The translations under genes and the position numbers were made by a program. 64,000 bases of DNA from Alteromonas sp. KC3. Lineage in GTDB: Bacteria; Pseudomonadota; Gammaproteobacteria; Enterobacterales; Alteromonadaceae. This document shows, in pieces, positions 35,287 to 45,600 of this stretch; position 1 is the first letter of the stretch; the number at the start of each line of letters is the position of its first letter. The stretch is from positions 2,232,001 to 2,296,000 of the forward strand of contig NZ_AP024235.1 of the NCBI RefSeq assembly GCF_016756315.1. The letters run 5' to 3'. Under the pieces are notes generated by a model, which ran no database searches, had not been told where the DNA came from, and worked only from the letters and a program-made list of their open reading frames with translations.

Positions 35287-37141
35287 TGTGATTGCTCTCT
35301 TCTACTACGGCTTTAGGATTTCTGGGATAGTACTTTTCTGGCAACTTAGCTTTGTGCTCAAAAAAGCGAGTATCTTTATAGGGTAACTTCATAAAGCCTG
35401 AAATACCTAAACCTTTTATTGATGGTATTTGCTTGACCAATGTTAATAATAACTCTCTGAAATTCTTTTCTTGGCTGTGATCAAGCAACGTATAATAATT
35501 ATGAATTTTTAAATGGGTAGGCAACGCTTCAAAAATAATGCAACCTGTATGGTGAATAGCATTAAGCTGCCTAATCGTTTCAATTATGCCGTCTGGCAAC
35601 TTGAGTAACTCGTCAGGGTCGTCACCATCTTCAAAATAAGAATGTGTGCGAGAGTCATCTTTATGTGAAGAGACCCGAGATAGCTCATAGGGGATAATTA
35701 AATCATGTGCAGGAATGAACTCGTCTTCCTCACTTTCTCTATCGATATGAAGGGTGTTCTTTGCGTTGAACATACAACACTTGAATACCGCAGGTTTGTG
35801 AATTGCTCTGGCTAAGTTGATTACGTTATTTACCGCTAATTCGAACGCGGTTTTTAGCGACTCATCATAAAGATTTAGACTTGAGTCGACGTATATTCCT
35901 TCCGGCTCCCAACGAACAGCCATCCCGCCTACAACTGGATACTTACCTAAGCGACTAATGGCTGATACAAAGGCCTTTTCAGTATCACCCATACCTTGAA
36001 GATAATTCTTGTAGTAACGATCAAACTGCGCATCATCAATGTAACGTAAATCTTGTGCGTCCTTTTCACCCAGTATGGCTTGTTGCCTTAGGTATGACTT
36101 CCTCGAGCTATAAACAACAGTTTCAATACTTGTTCTTTGATGCGACACCCATGTGGGTATAAGTGGTTGGTATTGATAATCTCTATCTTCTGTAAAAACC
36201 ATGTTTTTTAAAACATGTAAGTGGTTAAAAAGATAGTCGCCGCCTTGACGTCTTTTCTCAGCGTCATCACTTAGCATATAGTCCAAAATATTGGCCAACA
36301 TCTTTGGTAAGCCTAACGATGATGGTGTGATAACTTTGCTACCATAACGACAAGATTGGCCAGACGCCAGAGCATATAACGTACTCGCTAGACCTTGCTC
36401 GTCAAACCGTGGACTTGATAGTGCACCATTTAGTTGCTCTTCCCCGATAAAATAGACATCTCCAAGGCGAGCATTTGTCTGATGCAGTTCGCCTGACATC
36501 AAGTCCATCACGTTATTGCCCACATATTGGCCGTTGATATCAGTTTGGGCAAATACAGATGATCCCCAGTCAATCAATCCAACGACTTCGTTTTTATCAT
36601 CCCAAACAAGGTTAGACGGTTTGATGTCGCCGTGAACGATGGGCTTGATTTCACCGTGTTCACTGTATTGGCGAAAATTAGCCAATAATTCACCCACTTG
36701 AACCGCAATTTTTACAATAACACGTGGTGGCAATGGGCCGTGCTTTAGGCTGACCTTTTCTAAATCTTCACCTGGAGCACGTGCCATTACCAAAATAGAC
36801 TGTTTTCTAACTTGCTGATACTCAATAAAGCGAGGTACATATTGATGGTGGACATGTGAAAGCATAAAGGCTTCCTCTTCCAAACGGTCTTGCACATGTT
36901 GAGGGAGCGTTATCCTAGAAAACTTAAATACACGCTCTTCACCTTCTGGCGCTATGCCCGCAAACGCGAAACCAAACGCCCCTTTACCTAGTAATTCGAT
37001 TTGGCCATAGCCTAGGTTTCGCAACTGTTTAATGCACAGGTTTACCCAGTCTTTTAACTTTTTCGCATCAGCATGAGACAATAGGTAAATTGACTGTTCG
37101 TCAGGGATATAGAAATGCTTTAAACCTTTTAGCTGGGTCAT
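35279..37141 (-). CDS. Atypical eukaryote-like protein kinase
   Basis: 620 aa. The kinase domain covers about residues 45-330. The glycine loop is LGKGAFGFAFAG (51-62), the ATP lysine is Lys73 in VFKFSR, a C-helix Glu lies near 88-90, the catalytic loop is HGDIKPSNLVWDD (Asp172, Asn177) and the metal site is DWGS (Asp191) instead of DFG. The Arg of HRD is replaced by Gly, so it does not need activation-loop phosphorylation in the usual way. All catalytic residues seem present. The C-terminal 290 residues match no family I know. No membrane segment, so cytoplasmic. Gene order rlmJ-kinase-tesB, overlapping tesB. Substrate unknown. Confidence 0.85.
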   Translation of the reverse strand: MTQLKGLKHFYIPDEQSIYLLSHADAKKLKDWVNLCIKQLRNLGYGQIELLGKGAFGFAFAGIAPEGEERVFKFSRITLPQHVQDRLEEEAFMLSHVHHQYVPRFIEYQQVRKQSILVMARAPGEDLEKVSLKHGPLPPRVIVKIAVQVGELLANFRQYSEHGEIKPIVHGDIKPSNLVWDDKNEVVGLIDWGSSVFAQTDINGQYVGNNVMDLMSGELHQTNARLGDVYFIGEEQLNGALSSPRFDEQGLASTLYALASGQSCRYGSKVITPSSLGLPKMLANILDYMLSDDAEKRRQGGDYLFNHLHVLKNMVFTEDRDYQYQPLIPTWVSHQRTSIETVVYSSRKSYLRQQAILGEKDAQDLRYIDDAQFDRYYKNYLQGMGDTEKAFVSAISRLGKYPVVGGMAVRWEPEGIYVDSSLNLYDESLKTAFELAVNNVINLARAIHKPAVFKCCMFNAKNTLHIDRESEEDEFIPAHDLIIPYELSRVSSHKDDSRTHSYFEDGDDPDELLKLPDGIIETIRQLNAIHHTGCIIFEALPTHLKIHNYYTLLDHSQEKNFRELLLTLVKQIPSIKGLGISGFMKLPYKDTRFFEHKAKLPEKYYPRNPKAVVEESNHNV

Positions 37142-37164
37142 ACTAATTTACCTATGGCACGACG

Positions 37165-38016
37165 TTACGTGTCTTGGTTTATCCAAGTCAATTCAGCAGT
37201 CGATGCTTCACCCATGTCTTTGATGACATCGTCTAGTGCAGTGCTTAGTTGCAAGTCGAGCTGCCAAGGAGGGTTGATAACCAAAACGCCCGAACCATAC
37301 ATGCCTACATCTTCTGAGCTCGGTGCTATTTTTATCTCAGCTTTAAAACATGGCAATCCAGTTTGAGCCAGCTTATCTACCATAACCTCACTAGCACCTT
37401 GTTTAGCACCTGCGCGAGCAGACAAAAGTGGATACCAAATAACAATCTGAGCTTGTTTCCAACGTTTGAGGACCTGCTCTACGCCTTTGATGACATCAGA
37501 ATATTCACTTGCACGTTCATACGGTGGGTCAATTAAAATTGCACCTCTATTCGGCTTTGGTGGCGTAAGCGCTCGTAACCCTTCATATCCGTCGCGCTTG
37601 TGCACATGGGTATTAGCGGACTTTAATCGATACAAATTTGTACTGAGCTTTTCGAACTCCGCAGGATGGAGTTCCATCGCATGTAGCGTATCCCCTTCGC
37701 GCTTCGCTACTGCACTTATTGCCGGCGAGCCTGGATAGTTATTGTGTGTTAAGAATGTGCCGCAAAGCGCAAGATAATCTTTTAGTAGCGCCGAATCTGC
37801 ATGTACATTTTGGATTCGACTAATACCTGTCTCATACTCTTTATTTTTTGACGACATCGCGTCACTAAAGTCGTAACAACCTGCCCCTGCATGTGAATCA
37901 AAAAGCGTGAAAGGTTTATCTTTCTTTTTAAGTGAATTAATGACACCTAACCAACAAAGGTGTTTTATAACATCAGCATGGTTGCCTGCGTGGAATGCAT
38001 GTTGATAACTAAGCAC
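37165..38016 (-). CDS. rlmJ: 23S rRNA m6A2030 methyltransferase RlmJ
   Basis: 283 aa (E. coli 280). MLSYQHAFHAGNHADVIKHL is the conserved RlmJ N-terminus; TLFDSHAGAGCYDF is the SAM site and ILIDPPYERASEY holds the catalytic DPPY motif of N6-adenine methyltransferases. It methylates A2030 of 23S rRNA before or during assembly. The start codon is GTG at 38016; no ATG upstream gives the conserved N-terminus, so the GTG is correct. The kinase gene follows after 23 bases. A hairpin belonging to the bkd operon lies upstream. Confidence 0.95.
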   Translation of the reverse strand: MLSYQHAFHAGNHADVIKHLCWLGVINSLKKKDKPFTLFDSHAGAGCYDFSDAMSSKNKEYETGISRIQNVHADSALLKDYLALCGTFLTHNNYPGSPAISAVAKREGDTLHAMELHPAEFEKLSTNLYRLKSANTHVHKRDGYEGLRALTPPKPNRGAILIDPPYERASEYSDVIKGVEQVLKRWKQAQIVIWYPLLSARAGAKQGASEVMVDKLAQTGLPCFKAEIKIAPSSEDVGMYGSGVLVINPPWQLDLQLSTALDDVIKDMGEASTAELTWINQDT

Positions 38017-38173
38017 AAAACCTCGATAAAACGCGATAATAGATAAAGCTGCTATCTTACCCCGATATGCACATCAGTTACCATATGAGCCAATACACAA
38101 ATAGTTACGCTAAAGGTGAACCATGCCTTTCATTATATTGTGATAGTGCATCGATAGGATTTGGTGTTGGTAT

Positions 38174-38212
38174 ACAAAAAAAGGCTAATAACCAATGTCA
38201 TTAGCCTTTACG
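38174..38212 (-). terminator. Terminator of the bkd operon
   Basis: AAAGGCTAAT (38180-38189) and ATTAGCCTTT (38200-38209) form a perfect 10-bp stem with a ten-base loop. The minus-strand tail is TTTTTTTGTATA, just past the E2 stop. Confidence 0.85.
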
Positions 38213-38230
38213 TATTTCAGTATTGCTTCG

Positions 38231-39916
38231 CTAGCGCAGGTGCATCAACATTTTTTCTGGCTGAGTCAGATAACTCATCCAAAGATTGTTAAAGCGCACC
38301 ATAGTCGCACCGTCGATGATCCTATGATCGCCAGACCAGTTAACCGCCATAATATGCTGTGCAAAAACATTCCCGTTATCATCAAAACGAGGCAGTTTTT
38401 GTGTTTTGCCTAACGCGACAATTGCAGCTTCGGGTTTGTTGATAACAGGCGTTGCAGTAATACCGCCAATAGCACCAATATTTGAAATGCTAATAGTGCC
38501 GCCTTTAAGGTGTTCACCAGACACTCGCCCTTCCCTCGCTTGATTAATAATATCCTGCATTTGTGTTGCTATTTCAAACAACGACAAGTGCTGAACACCT
38601 TTAATATTTGGTACAAGCAAGCCAATTTTAGAATCAACTGCAAAACCGATGTTGTGGTCTTCGAAGTAACTTATTTCTGTGGCGTCGTCGTTTAACTGAC
38701 TATTGATAACCGGAAATTCTGTTAACGCCAAAGACATCGCTTTTACAAAGAATGGCATGAAGCTAAGTTTTACATCCCTTGCTTCGAAGTCTGGCTTAAG
38801 GGCCTGACGAAGTGCCATTAGGTTGTCCATTACTACTTCATCACTAACCGTGAAATGCGGAATGGTATAAACTGATGCAGACATTTGCTTAGCCATTGCG
38901 GCCTGTATTCCGCGCACTTTTTCGGTTTTTACACCACCCGTTGCTTGACTCGAAGCCATGCCAACGCCTTTTGACGTTACAGGTGTATCACTTGGCTGCC
39001 CTTCTTTACTCTTTACAGATGAACCGGCTTGACTAACGTACTCAATAACGTCCGTTTTTAGGATGCGGCCTTTTTTACCGCTGCCCGTTATCTTCAGCAA
39101 ATCAATACCTTGCTCGCGAGCAATACGACGCACGGCTGGGCTAGCGAGTACCTTTCCTGGTATAGCAATTGGTGGCTCAAATTCACCGTCTTTAAATTTT
39201 GCATTGTCTGCTGGTAAGGCCGCCTTAGCCGAAGGCGTGCTAGTATCAACAGCACTGTTATCGCATTTTGCAGCGCTGTCCTTATTATTTGGCGTTGCTG
39301 GTTGTTCAAACGAGGTATTTATCTGTTGAACATCACCTTCTACCGCTAGAGCAAAAAGCGGGCTGTGTACTTTCGCAATATCACCTTGTGCATAGTAAAG
39401 CTTATGTACAACACCAGCGTTTTTTGCTGGAATTTCAACCACAGCTTTGTCTGTCATTACTTCGACAACAGCTTGGTCTTCTTCAATTTGATCGCCTTCA
39501 GCAACATTCCACTTAACTATCTCGCACTCGACAATACCTTCTCCGATATCGGGCAAAATAAAATCTTCAATGGCACTTTCAAGTTGACCCGTCAGTTGTT
39601 GACTATCTTCATTTGCTAGCGATACAACCGCTTCATCTGCTTCTTTTGTATTTTGCTCGGAACCTTGCTCAACAGCATCGTCTGGTGTCATTGAAAATAG
39701 AGGTGCATGAACCTTTGCAATGTCGCCCACTGCATAGTGCAATTTCTCAACTACACCAGCATGCATTGCGGGAATTTGCACCGTTGCCTTATCTGTCATT
39801 ACTTCGGCAACCGGTTGATCCTCTTCAATGTGCTCGCCTTCAGCTACGAGCCATTCAAGTAGCTCACACTCAACAATGCCTTCACCGATATCGGGAAGAA
39901 TGAATTCTATTGTCAT
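38231..39916 (-). CDS. bkdB: Branched-chain 2-oxoacid dehydrogenase E2 (dihydrolipoyl acyltransferase)
   Basis: 561 aa. Two lipoyl domains lie at the N-terminus (about 1-80 and 115-195), each with its lipoylated Lys in EVMTDKA. A Pro/Ala/Ser linker leads to the peripheral-subunit-binding domain (ASPAVRRIAREQGIDLLKI, then KGRILKTDV) and the catalytic core, which ends with the acyltransferase motif SGDHRIIDGATM. E2 moves the acyl group made from leucine, isoleucine or valine keto acids to CoA. Most BCKDH E2 chains have one lipoyl domain; this has two. It follows E1beta by 17 bases. The E3 gene (lpd) is not in this operon. Confidence 0.93.
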   Translation of the reverse strand: MTIEFILPDIGEGIVECELLEWLVAEGEHIEEDQPVAEVMTDKATVQIPAMHAGVVEKLHYAVGDIAKVHAPLFSMTPDDAVEQGSEQNTKEADEAVVSLANEDSQQLTGQLESAIEDFILPDIGEGIVECEIVKWNVAEGDQIEEDQAVVEVMTDKAVVEIPAKNAGVVHKLYYAQGDIAKVHSPLFALAVEGDVQQINTSFEQPATPNNKDSAAKCDNSAVDTSTPSAKAALPADNAKFKDGEFEPPIAIPGKVLASPAVRRIAREQGIDLLKITGSGKKGRILKTDVIEYVSQAGSSVKSKEGQPSDTPVTSKGVGMASSQATGGVKTEKVRGIQAAMAKQMSASVYTIPHFTVSDEVVMDNLMALRQALKPDFEARDVKLSFMPFFVKAMSLALTEFPVINSQLNDDATEISYFEDHNIGFAVDSKIGLLVPNIKGVQHLSLFEIATQMQDIINQAREGRVSGEHLKGGTISISNIGAIGGITATPVINKPEAAIVALGKTQKLPRFDDNGNVFAQHIMAVNWSGDHRIIDGATMVRFNNLWMSYLTQPEKMLMHLR

Positions 39917-39933
39917 AATACTTTCTCCCTGAC

Positions 39934-40911
39934 TTAGTAATGCAACGTACGCTTGATAGCTTCGTATGTTTTAGTTTCATCAGGCATGTATTCTTTCTCA
40001 TGCGCCAATGGATATGGGGTATCTAGCCCACACACACGTGCAATGGGCGCTTCTAAGTACAAAAAGCAACGCTCTTGAATAGTAGCAGCAATTTCACTTG
40101 CAAAGCCGCCTGTTAGCGGTGCTTCATGGTTTATAAGTAAACGCCCCGTTTTCATAACTGATTGCATTACAGACTCAACATCCCAAGGAAGAATGCTGCG
40201 TAAATCTATGATCTCGCAAGACACACCATCTTCTAATGCCATCTCAGCGGCTTTTTGAAGTATTTCGATTTGAGCGCCCCATCCAAGTAACGTAATGTCA
40301 TTACCTTCTTGAACAACATCTGCCTTACCTAGTGGCAATTCATAATCGTCTTCAGGCACATCGGCCACAGAGGCGCGATACAATCTTTTGGGCTCCATGA
40401 AAAGAACCGGGTTTTTGTCGCGGATAGAGGCCAACAACAAACCTTTAGCTTGATACGGGTCGCGAGGAATGACGATTTTTAAACCTGGGCAATGAGCGAA
40501 AAAAGCCTCTGGTGACTGGCTATGGTAATGCCCGCCAGCGATTCCGCCACCATAAGGTGTACGGATAGTTAATGTGCCTACGTCAAATTGACCACCTGAA
40601 CGGTACCGCCACTTAGCGGTTTCATTTACGATTTGGTCAAAGGCGGGAAAGATATAATCACCAAACTGAATTTCTGCAACCGGCACTGAGCCTTGCGACG
40701 CTAGACCATTTGCGAAACCGATAATACCTTGTTCAGTCAATGGTGTATTAAAACAGCGCGACTTACCGAACTTTTCCTGTAGGTGACTTGTTGCACGAAA
40801 TACACCACCAAAATGCCCAACATCTTCACCAAACACCATGACTTTTTCGTCTTCAGTCATCGCGGTAATAAGGGCGTTGTTGATCGCTTGTAATAGATTC
40901 ATTTTAGCCAT
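39934..40911 (-). CDS. bkdA2: Branched-chain 2-oxoacid dehydrogenase E1 beta
   Basis: 325 aa, full length for E1 beta. [33 protein letters not shown] and [16 protein letters not shown] are typical; the Glu in LTEQGI helps activate the thiamine diphosphate. The C-terminal transketolase domain includes [19 protein letters not shown]. With E1 alpha it forms the heterotetramer that decarboxylates branched-chain keto acids. Its ATG overlaps the stop of bkdA1 by one base (TAATG), a strong sign of coupled synthesis. Confidence 0.95.
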   Translation of the reverse strand: MAKMNLLQAINNALITAMTEDEKVMVFGEDVGHFGGVFRATSHLQEKFGKSRCFNTPLTEQGIIGFANGLASQGSVPVAEIQFGDYIFPAFDQIVNETAKWRYRSGGQFDVGTLTIRTPYGGGIAGGHYHSQSPEAFFAHCPGLKIVIPRDPYQAKGLLLASIRDKNPVLFMEPKRLYRASVADVPEDDYELPLGKADVVQEGNDITLLGWGAQIEILQKAAEMALEDGVSCEIIDLRSILPWDVESVMQSVMKTGRLLINHEAPLTGGFASEIAATIQERCFLYLEAPIARVCGLDTPYPLAHEKEYMPDETKTYEAIKRTLHY

Positions 40912-42098
40912 TACTTCACTCTCCCTGCTGTTTTAGGGTACATCTGTGGGTACTTTTTGATATGTGCTTTAAGGTTGGAAAGTTGCTCTTTTAAGTGCCA
41001 AGGCGGTGTGTCATATACGTCTTCAATTATATCTTCTATCGGACATACATCTGTTTTTTCGCAACTTTTTAGTGAAGCCAGTACGTCTTGACGTGCTTTC
41101 TCAACTTTGGCTTTATTGTCTTTCTCATCAAACCACCCTTTTTCGCTCAACCATTTAGCCATACGAGCGATAGGATCTTTAGCACGCCATTTATCTTCCT
41201 CTTCACGTGAACGGTAACCTGTCGGGTCATCTGAAGTTGAGTGCGCAGCTAACCTGTAGGTCATAGCTTCAATTAATACCGGGCATTTTTCCTCTATCGC
41301 AATGCGGCGCGCTTCTTTTGTAGCGGCATATATCGCAAGCGCGTCATTACCGTCAACCCGTATGGTTTTAATGCCATAGCCAAGACCACGAGATGCAATA
41401 CCATCACCTGCGAATTGCTCTTCAGCAGGCGTAGAAATAGCGTAACCGTTGTTTCGGCAAAAGAAAATAACAGGGCAATTAAGTACCGCAGCCATATTTA
41501 GCCCGGCGTGAAAATCGCCCTCAGATGCTGCGCCTTCGCCAAAGTAACATATGGTGACAACATCTTTGCCTGACATTTTCTGACCGTAAGCGTAGCCAGA
41601 CGCTTGTGGAATTTGTGTACCTAATGGCGACGAAATTGTCATGAAGTTAAGCGGCTTATCACCGTAGTGAATTGGCATTTGGCGGCCCTTGTTAGGATCT
41701 GCCTCATTGCTGAACATTTGATTCATGAATTGGTCAGTCGTGTAGCCTCGATAAGCTAGTGCCCCCTGCTCGCGGTACTGTGACATAATCATATCGTCAT
41801 CAGAAAGCGCTGCAGCACTAGCAACTGATGCAGCTTCTTCCCCAGTACTGGCAAGGTAAAAACTAATTCTACCTTGGCGCTGCGCACCAACCATTCGTTC
41901 ATCAAGAACACGAATGTATTCCATTGTGTTGTAAATTTTTAATGCTTCTTCTTGGTTGAGTTCTGGCTCAACGGCATCGTCAAGCAATGTACCCTCTGAA
42001 GAAAGTATCTGTAGCATTGGGATATCAACTACCCCTTTCTCGATAATGTTGACCTTAGTTGTTGTTTTTACTGCGGCCAAATGATTTCTGTCTTTCAC
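40911..42098 (-). CDS. bkdA1: Branched-chain 2-oxoacid dehydrogenase E1 alpha
   Basis: 395 aa. The thiamine diphosphate motif is [18 protein letters not shown] through to [12 protein letters not shown] (G-x-G to NN). [20 protein letters not shown] and [14 protein letters not shown] are specific for the branched-chain type rather than pyruvate dehydrogenase. The N-terminal 45 residues are longer than many relatives. The start is GTG at 42098 with AGGGG six bases upstream. It is the first gene of bkdA1-bkdA2-bkdB; a 19-bp dyad at 42322-42340 about 220 bases upstream may be its operator. Confidence 0.94.
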   Translation of the reverse strand: MKDRNHLAAVKTTTKVNIIEKGVVDIPMLQILSSEGTLLDDAVEPELNQEEALKIYNTMEYIRVLDERMVGAQRQGRISFYLASTGEEAASVASAAALSDDDMIMSQYREQGALAYRGYTTDQFMNQMFSNEADPNKGRQMPIHYGDKPLNFMTISSPLGTQIPQASGYAYGQKMSGKDVVTICYFGEGAASEGDFHAGLNMAAVLNCPVIFFCRNNGYAISTPAEEQFAGDGIASRGLGYGIKTIRVDGNDALAIYAATKEARRIAIEEKCPVLIEAMTYRLAAHSTSDDPTGYRSREEEDKWRAKDPIARMAKWLSEKGWFDEKDNKAKVEKARQDVLASLKSCEKTDVCPIEDIIEDVYDTPPWHLKEQLSNLKAHIKKYPQMYPKTAGRVK

Positions 42099-42644
42099 TT
42101 TTTATCCCCTTATAAATGAGGGCTGAAACAAATGATTTCGATGCCACTATGCTAGTAGAGGAAGTGAAGGAGTGTCCTTCTCATTCATAGGTATTTTTGA
42201 ACTTAGTAGAAATGTAACGACTACGGCATGTTAAAAAATGAGGATATACGTCCTAAAAAGGTAAAGCATATGTAAAATATATGATAAATAGATAGGATAA
42301 ACATCACATCTCTATCTATAAATGAAACGCGTTGTTTCATAACATATGTTTCTATCAAGCGACGCATCTATAACATTGAAAACGCACAAAAAACCATCAT
42401 TGGATTAATTTTTAATCAATTAAATGAAGAAGAATAAGACTTATATCAAATGAATATTTCTTACCATTTGTAACAAAATATGTAATTTGTTTCATTCAGA
42501 AATACACATTACAAAACGTAAAAAAGTGTGCTAGAAATACTGAGTCACAGCGATAATCCGCATAAATAAAGAGGCGAATGACCTTTATTGCGGACGACAA
42601 GTTTAAAAGCTGGACTCCAGGGAACTATTCACACGAGAATAATT
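42099..42644. other. 546-base divergent control region between bkd and the S8 protease
   Basis: AT-rich, with stop codons in all frames and no gene I can support. It must hold promoters for both divergent units. It contains one strong dyad (42322-42340). No tRNA and no intrinsic terminator is visible. Confidence 0.6.
42322..42340. promoter_or_regulatory. 19-bp dyad, candidate operator of bkd or the protease
   Basis: ATGAAACGCGTTGTTTCAT has 7-bp perfect arms around GCGTT. GAAAC-n-GTTTC resembles the published PsrA-type fatty-acid regulator motif, but the five-base spacer is longer than usual, so no regulator is assigned. Confidence 0.4.
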
Positions 42645-45600
42645 ATGAAAAAAACATTAATAAGTACGGTAGTTGCTGCCGCACTGGCAGGATCTGCTTT
42701 TGGTGCATTAGCAACGTCAGACTCTTCATCACTAAAAGGTTTCAGCGTTGAGCAGAGAAACGCCGTTGAAGCTTCTTTCGATAAGAAAAACATCCTAGCC
42801 AACGCTATTCAAGCAAACGAAAACAGCGTTCGTGTTATTGTTCAACTTAACGATGTGCCAATGGCACAATTTAGCGGTGTTAACCCAAACCTTAGCAGTG
42901 CATCAGCACATAAAGGTCAAAAAATTAACTTCAAATCAAATGCTGCGAAAGAATACAAATCGTTTCTAGAATCAAAGCAGCAATCAGTGATTCAAAGCAT
43001 TAAGTCTTTTGATGCTTCATTTAAAGCGGACCTTACTTATACAACTGCATTTAACGGCTTTGCAGGTATCATCTCAAAAGATGCGCTTGATAAATTAGAG
43101 TCACTTTCAACGGTTAAAGCGGTATATCCAGACGTAATCCACCATGCACAAATGGATGCGAGCTTAGACCTTATTGGTGCAATTGAAACATGGGAACAGT
43201 TTGGCGGTAAAGAATCTGCAGGTGCTGGCGTAAAAGTGGCCATCATCGACAGTGGTATTCGCCCTGAAAACCCATTGTTTAGCGGTGAAAACTTCACAGC
43301 ACCTGATGCAGCTACTCTACCGACAGATGATTACTGTTCAGAAGTTGAAGATTTCTGTAACAACAAGCTTATTGTTGCGCGTGCAGCAGAGATTGTTGAA
43401 GGCTTCAGCGTAGTTGAAGAGGAATATGAGAGCCCACTAGGTTTTAACGGTCATGGTACTCACGTTGCGGGTACAGCTGTTGGTAACTACGGCGTTATGG
43501 CTGAGCGTGATGGCGCAGAAGCTGAAATTTCAGGTGTTGCACCTGCTGCATATCTAATGGTGTATAAAGGCCTTTATGCAACGCCTGCAAATCCAGCAAG
43601 TTCAAGTGGTGCATCTTCGATGCTTCTTTCAATGCTTGAAGCGTCACTTGAAGACGGTGCTGACATTGTAAATAACTCTTGGGGTGGTGGCGCAGGCGGT
43701 ATGCCAAGCAGCTTCTACGCGGGCGTTTTTGATGCAATGAACGACGCTGGTGTTGTGACAGTATTTGCTGCAGGTAACGATGGCCCTAACCCTGGTACTA
43801 TCGGCTGCCCTGGCTGTGACGAAGATGTAATCACTGTTGCAGCAACAACAACAGGTCGTCTTTTCGCAAACGAAGTAACTATCGAAGGTGACACAACAAT
43901 TGGTGCAATTCCTGCGCTTTATTCTGTAGGTAATCCGGACATCGTTTTTGACACTGCTATTACAGCGCCAGTTGTATTCGCAGGTGAAGTTGTTGAAACC
44001 AATGCAGAAGCCTGTGAGCCATTTGCTGATGACTCTGCTTTTGATGGTGCAATTGCACTTGTTAGTCGTGGTACTTGTGGCTTTGTGACCAAAATTGCAA
44101 ATGCCGAGGCAGCAGGTGCAGTTGCAGTACTAGTACATAACGTAGATGGTCGTGGTGAAGCTCCAATTCTGATGGGTGGTCTAAGCCCAGAGCAAACTAT
44201 CCCTTCTTTGATGATCCCTGCAACGCCTGGACAAGCTCTTGCTACATTAGTATCTGAAACTGATGAAGCTGTGAATGTGACTATTGGCGCTGAAATTGTA
44301 CGTGTTGTCTCTGATAGCTTGGCTGACATCGTTGCTGATTTTAGTTCACGTGGACCAGGTGGTGATGCGACTTTCTTGAAACCGAATATCGCGGCACCAG
44401 GTGTTAGAATTTTCTCAGGTGAGTCTCCAGATGCACCAGGACACGAAGACGAGAATTTCTCGTTCAAAGGTGGTACTTCAATGGCTTCGCCTCACGTAGC
44501 AGGTGCGGCGGCACTATTGAAGCAAATGCACCCAGATTGGTCTGCACAGCAAATTAAGAGTGCACTTGTCACTTCATCAATTCGTGACGTACTTAAAGAT
44601 GATGCACTAACTCCTGCTGATAATTTTGATATGGGGGCTGGTCGTCTTGACTTACCTCGTGCAACTTCAGTTGAACTGACTTATAGCGATATCAGTCTTG
44701 TTTCTTCACACTGTTACATCACATGTGATATGTCTATCACAGTTACTAATAACAGTGATGCAGACGTTAATGTTGACGCAACAGCAATGTTCGATGACGA
44801 AAATATCGAAGTTACTGTTACCCCTGATATGGCCACGTTACCTGCAGGTGCATCTGCAGAAATCATGATTTCTGCTAACGTTTCACTTGCTTCATCAGGT
44901 GAATGGTCATTTGGTGGTATTAACTGGACAGATGGCAATGACGACACGACTGATTATTTCATTCCTGTTGCAATCTACCCTGTAAACACTGATGAGCCAG
45001 AACTGTTCAGCAGCTCAGTAAGCAATGATTTCGCAGCTGAAGGTGAAGAAGTTATTACTCGCGCATCTGCTACTAACCAGAATGTTACGGGTCTTATCGG
45101 TATCACTTCTACCGTTGATGAAAAGTATGACATCGATCCATCAACTATCTCAGCGGTTAAGAATGGTAACCAAGAGCCAGTAACGTACGATGCAGAGAAT
45201 CGCGAAATTCGTTGGGAAGGCGCGCTTAATACAGCGACTCTAGAACTTAGCAACGAACCTTCACCTTTTGGTTACTTCTCGCTTTCTAACATTGGTGTAG
45301 CACCACTAGTTTGTACCGAAACATGTGACGATGCAGCAATAACCGTTACATCGCTTATAGACCTTCAGTACATGGGGCAAACGTATACTGACGTTCAAGT
45401 ATCTTCAAATGGATTTGTTTCTATAGGTACTTCTTCAGGCAGTGTTACTGAGTATAGACCACATGAGTTACCTGGTGCACAAGAGCCGAATAACGTTATT
45501 GCACCTTACTGGACAGATCTTGATCTTGACGGCACCGCTGCTGACGACACGGGTACTGGTCTAATGTACGCAGCAACAGTAAGCACAAGCACAAACAGCT

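Noticed and set aside
42588..42644. Longer start of the S8 protease
   Set aside because: It would place 19 residues before a standard signal peptide; the ATG at 42645 starts the signal directly.
43919..44467. 182-aa minus-strand frame inside the S8 protease
   Set aside because: Antisense to the conserved catalytic domain; repetitive Ser/Ala/Pro content is due to reverse-frame translation.
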